Shown one piece after another: positions 59,656-64,000 of a stretch of DNA of 64,000 nucleotides. A model generated the notes under the pieces. The model saw only the letters and a list, made by a program, of their open reading frames with translations, made no database searches and was not told the origin of the DNA. The number at the start of each line of letters is the position of its first letter. Position 1 is the first letter of the stretch. The DNA comes from Anaerococcus hydrogenalis DSM 7454. GTDB lineage: Bacteria; Bacillota; Clostridia; Tissierellales; Peptoniphilaceae. The DNA lies in assembly GCF_000173355.1 (NCBI RefSeq), contig NZ_ABXA01000019.1, positions 1 through 64,000 on the forward strand, read 5' to 3'. The position numbers were made by a program, and so were the translations under genes.

Positions 59656-60332
59656 TTTATGCTATAGCAGATTTGCATCTTGATTATACCGAAAAAAAGT
59701 CAATGGAAATATTTGGAAAAGCTTGGGACAATTATCAAGATAAAATTTTTAATAATTGGAATAAAATTGTAAAAAAAGAAGATACTGTACTAATTTCTGG
59801 GGATATTTCCTGGGCTATGGATATTGATAATGCCTTTATTGACCTTAAAAAGCTTGATCAACTAAATGGCAGAAAAATAATGCTGAAAGGAAATCACGAT
59901 TATTGGTGGCAATCCTTAAAGAAATTGAATGACCTTGAATTAGAAACAATAGATTTTTTACAAAATAATTCTTTTTTTATAGAAGGTTATGATATTTGTG
60001 GAACTCGTGGTTGGATTAGTAGGGATAACAGTGAATTTACTGATCACGATGAAAAAATTTTTAAAAGGGAACTTCAAAGATTAAAAAATTCTTTAGAATA
60101 TAACAAAGAAAATAAGAAGAAAATTGTGATGCTTCATTATCCACCCATTAATAGCGATAAGACTTTAAATGAATTTTTTGGAATTTGCAAGGATTTTCAA
60201 GTAAAATGTTTGATATATGGTCATCTACATGGACAAGGGCACAAACAGATTATTGAAGGTATAGTAGACGATATAGAAATAAAATGTGTGGCAGGAGACT
60301 ATATAGATTTTTTGCCAGAAAGGATAAGTTAA
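59652..60332 (+). CDS. metallophosphoesterase (COG1768-like)
   Basis: A calcineurin-like phosphoesterase of 226 residues, with ADLHLDYTEKK, ISGDISWAMDID, LKGNHDYWW, MLHYPPIN and YGHLHGQGH. The substrate is unknown. It is a different subfamily from the SbcD-like gene at 56724, and overlaps both neighbours (4 nt with the ATPase gene, 1 nt with the CYTH gene). Confidence 0.88.
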   Translation: MIYAIADLHLDYTEKKSMEIFGKAWDNYQDKIFNNWNKIVKKEDTVLISGDISWAMDIDNAFIDLKKLDQLNGRKIMLKGNHDYWWQSLKKLNDLELETIDFLQNNSFFIEGYDICGTRGWISRDNSEFTDHDEKIFKRELQRLKNSLEYNKENKKKIVMLHYPPINSDKTLNEFFGICKDFQVKCLIYGHLHGQGHKQIIEGIVDDIEIKCVAGDYIDFLPERIS

Positions 60333-60865
60333 TGGATAGAGAATTAGAAATCAAAGTACTAAAAATTGATGTAGAAGAAATGAAAAAGAAATTAGAAGAA
60401 AAAGGGGCAGAATTTATTGGAGTAGAAATTCAAAAAAACCATACATTTGCACCAAAAAATGCTAGCGAATTTTCAAATGGTTATTTGAGAATTAGGGAAA
60501 AAACCTTAAATGACAAAAGAGAAAGAACTGAATTAACCTTTAAAGAATCTGTAGACAGCAAAGATAAGGTGAGGGTTAATAATGAATATACAACAACAAT
60601 TGATTCAACTTCAAACATGATTAAAATTTTAGAAGAAATTGGTTTAGTAGAAAAATATGTTGGAGACAAAGAAAGAATTTCATATTCTTACAAAGGACAA
60701 AAATTTGATATAGATATTTGGTCAAAAAATGTATATCCAGAAGCCTACATGGAAATTGAATTTACCAACTTAAACTTGATGGATGAGATTTTAGATGAGT
60801 TTGAAATAGATAGAGAAAATGTTACAACAGAATCAATTAACGAATTAATAGAAAATTACAAATAG
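60332..60865 (+). CDS. CYTH domain protein (class IV adenylate cyclase/triphosphatase-like)
   Basis: A triphosphate-binding tunnel enzyme of 177 residues with the ExExK motif at the N-terminus (Glu4, Glu6, Lys8), followed by YLRIREKTLN, ELTFKESVD and the strand WSKNVYPEAYMEIEFTN. Bacterial relatives hydrolyse tripolyphosphate or thiamine triphosphate, or make cyclic AMP; this cannot be settled here. ATG 60332 overlaps the previous stop and follows AGGA; the longer upstream ORF lies within the phosphoesterase gene. Confidence 0.88.
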   Translation: MDRELEIKVLKIDVEEMKKKLEEKGAEFIGVEIQKNHTFAPKNASEFSNGYLRIREKTLNDKRERTELTFKESVDSKDKVRVNNEYTTTIDSTSNMIKILEEIGLVEKYVGDKERISYSYKGQKFDIDIWSKNVYPEAYMEIEFTNLNLMDEILDEFEIDRENVTTESINELIENYK

Positions 60866-60868
60866 TTG

Positions 60869-60897
60869 TTGACGTATAAAAACTCCTTTGGTATAAT
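60869..60897 (+). promoter_or_regulatory. promoter of the pyrimidine operon
   Basis: TTGACG (60869-60874), a 17-bp spacer and TATAAT (60892-60897) with an extended TG, just after the CYTH stop codon. It drives the pyrB-like leader and the genes that follow. Confidence 0.85.
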
Positions 60898-60923
60898 AGA
60901 AAAAACAAAAAAAGGAGTGTCAA

Positions 60924-61104
60924 ATGCTAAAGATTAAAAATTCGCCTAGTGCAAAAGATTTATACAAAAATGATTTAATTGAAATATTTAATTTAGCAGA
61001 AGACATAATTAAGAGTCCTCTTCAATTTTCCAATTATTTTAATGGGAAGTTGTTAGGGACTCTTTTTTTTTGAGCCTTCAACTAGAATAAATTGTATTTT
61101 TTAA
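60924..61104 (+). pseudogene. pyrB remnant acting as a leader ORF of the pyr operon
   Basis: The first 55 residues match aspartate carbamoyltransferase PyrB: DLIEIFNLAEDIIKSP, FNGKLLGTLFFEPSTR. The catalytic domain is then lost. As written, nine T (61063-61071) put a TGA right after LFF, giving a 49-residue ORF (60924-61073). With eight T it would read FFEPSTR and stop at 61102. Beyond that, a decayed match (FFKSSMLK) remains in another frame before pyrF. An AAAGGAG site shows the leader is translated. Codons 30-49 overlap a strong intrinsic terminator. Either the remnant is pure debris or it is kept as a leader peptide. Confidence 0.7.
61011..61071 (+). promoter_or_regulatory. intrinsic terminator/attenuator inside the pyr leader
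   Basis: AAGAGTCCT (61011-61019) pairs with GGGACTCTT (61056-61064). An inner stem CAATTTTCC with GGGAAGTTG adds eight or nine more pairs. The hairpin is followed by a run of nine T. It lies between the pyr promoter and pyrF, within the translated pyrB remnant. I found no PyrR-binding consensus. Confidence 0.75.
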
Positions 61105-61142
61105 ATCATCTATGTTAAAAAATGAGAAAGGAATATTAGAAT

Positions 61143-62009
61143 ATGACATTAATGGAAAGACTTTATAAGAAAGTAGAAAAAAATGGTTTTGTATGTGTAG
61201 GACTTGATACATCACTTGACTACATACCAGAAAAAATGAAAGAAAATAAAAGCATATGTGATCAATTATTTGATTTTAATAAGGAAATAATAGATAACAC
61301 TAAAGATGTTTGTGCAATATATAAATTACAAATAGCATATTATGAATCATATGGAATAGAAGGTATGAAAGCTTACAAAAAGACCCTATCCTATTTAAGT
61401 GAAAATGACCTTTTATCAATAGCTGATGTAAAAAGATCTGATATTGCACAAAGCGCAAGTCAATACGCAAAAGCACATTTTTCAGGAGACTTTGAAGCTG
61501 ATTTTATGACCTTAAATCCATATATGGGAATGGACTCAATTTCTCCTTATTTAGAATTTATAAAAAATAATGACAAGGGAGTATTTGTCCTATTAAGAAC
61601 ATCAAATCCAGGTGCAAATGATTTTGAATGTTTAAAACTAAAAGATGATAGCAAATTATTCTATACCATAGGCGATAAGTTAAAAGAATTAAATGATAAA
61701 TTTGTAGATAATTCTGGGTATGGTCCAATAGGTCTTGTAGTTGGTGCAACTCATAAAAAAGAAGTTGAAAAAATAAGGAAAAGATATAAAAACATGTTTT
61801 TCTTAATACCTGGTTTTGGAGCACAAAAAGCAGATTCTTTAAATGTATATAATCTTTTAAACTCTCTAAATGGAGGAGTCGTAAATTCATCTAGGGCTAT
61901 TCTTAAAAATTATATGAATTATGAAGATGGCCAAGATAAGGTAGGTTTTTATGCAAGAGAAAAATGTATAGAAACAAGAAAGGAAATCCAAGATAATGCA
62001 ATCTTATAG
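61143..62009 (+). CDS. pyrF: orotidine 5'-phosphate decarboxylase (type 2)
   Basis: The final step of UMP synthesis. The 288-residue length and sequence mark the longer PyrF subfamily 2: [12 protein letters not shown] near residue 19, catalytic Lys97 in [30 protein letters not shown] and GLVVGATH. An AAAGGA site precedes the ATG. It overlaps pyrK by 14 nt. Confidence 0.95.
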   Translation: MTLMERLYKKVEKNGFVCVGLDTSLDYIPEKMKENKSICDQLFDFNKEIIDNTKDVCAIYKLQIAYYESYGIEGMKAYKKTLSYLSENDLLSIADVKRSDIAQSASQYAKAHFSGDFEADFMTLNPYMGMDSISPYLEFIKNNDKGVFVLLRTSNPGANDFECLKLKDDSKLFYTIGDKLKELNDKFVDNSGYGPIGLVVGATHKKEVEKIRKRYKNMFFLIPGFGAQKADSLNVYNLLNSLNGGVVNSSRAILKNYMNYEDGQDKVGFYAREKCIETRKEIQDNAIL

Positions 62010-62710
62010 GGATGCTAAGCTAATATTTAATAAAAAATAAAAGATGATATTTATTTTTGTAAAGTAAAAACAAAATTAAATGCAAAACCTGGTCAATTTT
62101 TTATGTTAAGGTGTGATAGTTTTAGAAACTCACCCCTTCTTTCAAGGCCCTTTGGCGTATGTGATCAAGATGATGAAACCATGTCTTTTTTGTACCAAGT
62201 TAAGGGTGTGGGAACAAAAATTTTAAGTGATTTAAAAGAAGGATCTAAAGTAAAATTATTAGGTCCTTTGGGTAAGGGCTTTGAAATAAAAAAAGGGAAA
62301 AAAGCAGCTATAGTTGCTGGAGGAATTGGAATTGCTCCTCTTTTATACCTTGCAAAATCCCTAGATCAAAAAGCAGATTTTTATGCAGGTTTTAGCGATG
62401 AGGAATATTTTACAGATTATTTTAAAGATTTTGTAGAGAAAAAAACCGTAACAATTGATAAAAAGATAAAATTTTTATTACTGATAAAATAGATACAGAA
62501 AAATATGACATTATTTATGCCTGTGGTCCAAATCCAATGCTAAAAACTCTTTCAAGTAAAAATAAAAATACTGAAATTCAAATTTCTATGGAAGCTCATA
62601 TGGCTTGTGGGATAGGAGCTTGTCTAGGCTGTACGGTTGAAAATTCTAAGGGTGAATTTATTAGAGTTTGTAAAGAAGGACCAGTATTTGATTCAAAGGA
62701 GATTTTCTAA
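61996..62710 (+). CDS. pyrK: dihydroorotate dehydrogenase B electron transfer subunit (frameshifted twice)
   Basis: The FAD/[2Fe-2S] subunit that passes electrons from dihydroorotate oxidation by PyrD to NAD+. Parts visible in order: [14 protein letters not shown] (flavin site), [16 protein letters not shown] (NAD-binding) and the cluster loop [13 protein letters not shown] with a fourth Cys in RVCKEG. Two one-base gaps break it: six A at 62032-62037 (seven expected) and five A at 62460-62464 (six expected). Repairing both gives 238 residues, a normal size. The start overlaps pyrF and the stop meets the pyrD ATG. Confidence 0.92.
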
Positions 62711-63609
62711 TGAGTTTAAAAGTAAATATTTGTGGGATTGAATTTAAAAATCCAATAATTGCTGCAAGTGGAACTTTTGGTTTTGGAAAAGAATTTGCAG
62801 AATTTATCGATTTGAATAAACTTGGAGGAATTTCTTCAAAAGGATTAACCTTACATAAAAATTTAGGAAATAAGGGGATTAGAATTTATGAAACTGCTTC
62901 TGGAATTATGAATTCAATCGGTTTACAAAACCCTGGAATTGAATATTTTATAAAAGAAGAATTACCATTTTTAGAAAAAAAAGATGCTGTTACAATTGCA
63001 AATCTTGGTGGACATAGTGTTGAAGATTATGTTAAAGGCTGTGAACTTTTAGATAAAACTAGTGTTCCAATTATTGAACTTAACATATCTTGTCCTAATG
63101 TAAAAGAAGGGGGAATGGCTTTTGGAACAGATCCCATGAAAGCTTGTGAAGTAATTGAAAAAGTAAGAAAGACAACAAAAAAAGTATTGATGGTAAAACT
63201 ATCACCAAATGTTGGAGATATAAAAGAATTTGTAAAAATTGCTGAAAACTCTGGTGCCGATTGTATTTCTTTAGTAAATACCTTTAATGCAATGGCTATA
63301 GATGTTGATAATAAAAAAGCAGTTTTTGAAAATAAAACAGCAGGACTTTCTGGCCCATGTATAAAACCAATAGCCTTAAGAATGGTATATGAAGCAAGTA
63401 AAGCAACAAGCTTACCAGTAATTGGCATGGGTGGAATTTCAAATTATAAAGATTGTTTGGAATTTATTATGGCAGGAGCAAGTGCTGTACAAGTTGGAAC
63501 TAGTAATTTTGTCGATTTTAATACTATGACAAATATAATTGAAGATTTAGAAACTTATATGAAAAAAGAAAAATTAAATTCATTAGAAGAAATAAGAAAT
63601 ATTATTTAG
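62710..63609 (+). CDS. pyrD: dihydroorotate dehydrogenase B catalytic subunit
   Basis: An FMN enzyme that oxidises dihydroorotate to orotate, working with PyrK. The 299-residue protein has NPIIAASGTFGFG, the active-site Cys128 in LNISCPNVKEGG (Cys is typical of class 1B), KLSPNVGDI, VNTFNAM and GMGGISNYKDCLEFI. It follows pyrK immediately and is followed by pyrE after 10 nt. Confidence 0.96.
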   Translation: MSLKVNICGIEFKNPIIAASGTFGFGKEFAEFIDLNKLGGISSKGLTLHKNLGNKGIRIYETASGIMNSIGLQNPGIEYFIKEELPFLEKKDAVTIANLGGHSVEDYVKGCELLDKTSVPIIELNISCPNVKEGGMAFGTDPMKACEVIEKVRKTTKKVLMVKLSPNVGDIKEFVKIAENSGADCISLVNTFNAMAIDVDNKKAVFENKTAGLSGPCIKPIALRMVYEASKATSLPVIGMGGISNYKDCLEFIMAGASAVQVGTSNFVDFNTMTNIIEDLETYMKKEKLNSLEEIRNII

Positions 63610-63619
63610 GAGGAATAAA

Positions 63620-64000
63620 ATGGATAGAACTATAGAATTATTAAAAAAATCAGATGCACTTTTGGACGGACACTTTTTATTATCAAGTAGTAAACATACA
63701 AGAAAATATATTCAATGTGCAAAATTAATTGAAAATCCTGTTTACTGTCAAGAGGTTGCCGAAAAAATTGCCCAAAGAGTAAAGGAAGCTGGAATAAAAG
63801 TTGATTTATGTGTAGGACCTGCTATGGGTGGAATAATTATAGCCTATGAAGTAGCAAGAGCCTTAGGTGTAAAGGCAATTTTTACAGAAAGAGTTGATAA
63901 TATAATGACCTTAAGAAGAGGATTTGATATAAAAGAGGGAACTAATGTAATTATTGTAGAAGATGTTATTACAACAGGTAAATCTTCGTTTGAAACAGTA
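63620..64000 (+). CDS. pyrE: orotate phosphoribosyltransferase (partial, cut by window end)
   Basis: The first 127 codons are present; the window cuts the gene. Converts orotate and PRPP to orotidine monophosphate. DGHFLLSSSKHTRKYIQCAKL at the N-terminus and the PRPP-binding motif VIIVEDVITTGKSSFE are visible. An AGGAGG site precedes the ATG. It continues the pyrF-pyrK-pyrD order and the frame is intact as far as seen. Confidence 0.95.
   Translation, partial: MDRTIELLKKSDALLDGHFLLSSSKHTRKYIQCAKLIENPVYCQEVAEKIAQRVKEAGIKVDLCVGPAMGGIIIAYEVARALGVKAIFTERVDNIMTLRRGFDIKEGTNVIIVEDVITTGKSSFETV

Noticed and set aside
62103-62492. A small stand-alone oxidoreductase ORF
   Set aside because: It is the middle of pyrK, cut by two one-base gaps in A runs.

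Overview
The window is about 64 kb of a strongly AT-rich genome that reads as a non-sporulating, fermentative anaerobic Firmicute. The best guess is the Anaerococcus/Peptoniphilus/Finegoldia group. This rests on pyruvate:ferredoxin oxidoreductase, a V-type ATPase operon, HPr kinase, Gram-positive gene order (yloU-fakA-recG-rsmD-coaD; efp-asp23-nusB-xseAB-ispA-argR-recN; scpA-scpB-rluB-cmk-plsC-ispH/S1), strong Shine-Dalgarno sites and no sporulation genes where clostridia carry them. No rRNA, tRNA, CRISPR array, phage or transposase gene was seen.

Layout. 1-2190: end of a thiolase gene, a 235-bp palindromic intergenic repeat, then tdk and ychF on the minus strand. 2.3-10.5 kb: pepP, uvrC, hprK and the large pyruvate:ferredoxin oxidoreductase gene with its own strong promoter. 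10.7-16.1 kb: yloU, fakA, recG, rsmD, coaD and a coiled-coil protein. 16.1-17.3 kb: tmcAL (minus). 17.4-30.0 kb: a long, tightly packed housekeeping run from efp to a fused IspH-ribosomal-S1 gene. 30.1-39.8 kb: miaB followed by a nine-gene V-ATPase operon (C, an unusual I/H-like fusion, I, K, F, E, A, B, D). 39.8-44.5 kb: a UPF0340 gene, rodA (minus), nth, a HAD phosphatase, trmL and trxB. 44.6-48.9 kb: the glycolytic operon gap-pgk-tpiA-eno. 49.0-51.9 kb: secG, rnr, smpB. 51.9-56.1 kb: an ABC exporter with a very long extracytoplasmic coiled coil. 56.2-60.9 kb: a histidine phosphatase, a YhaO/YhaN (SbcD/SbcC-like) pair, another metallophosphoesterase and a CYTH protein. 60.9-64.0 kb: a pyrimidine operon in which pyrB has shrunk to a short leader containing an intrinsic terminator, followed by pyrF, pyrK, pyrD and the start of pyrE.

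How the genes fit together. Sugars are degraded by the gap-eno block, pyruvate is oxidised by PFOR, acetyl-CoA can be condensed by the thiolase, and the V-ATPase couples ATP to ion transport. Most other genes are DNA repair, chromosome maintenance, translation and RNA modification.

A strong technical signal runs through the window. Ten genes, plus possibly the thiolase fragment at the left edge, are broken by single-base length changes in A or T runs, and each is restored by adding or removing one base. I read most of these as homopolymer sequencing errors, not true pseudogenes, and annotate those genes over their full span. The most interesting biology is the rearranged V-ATPase subunit I region, the pyrB-derived attenuator leader and the palindromic repeat.
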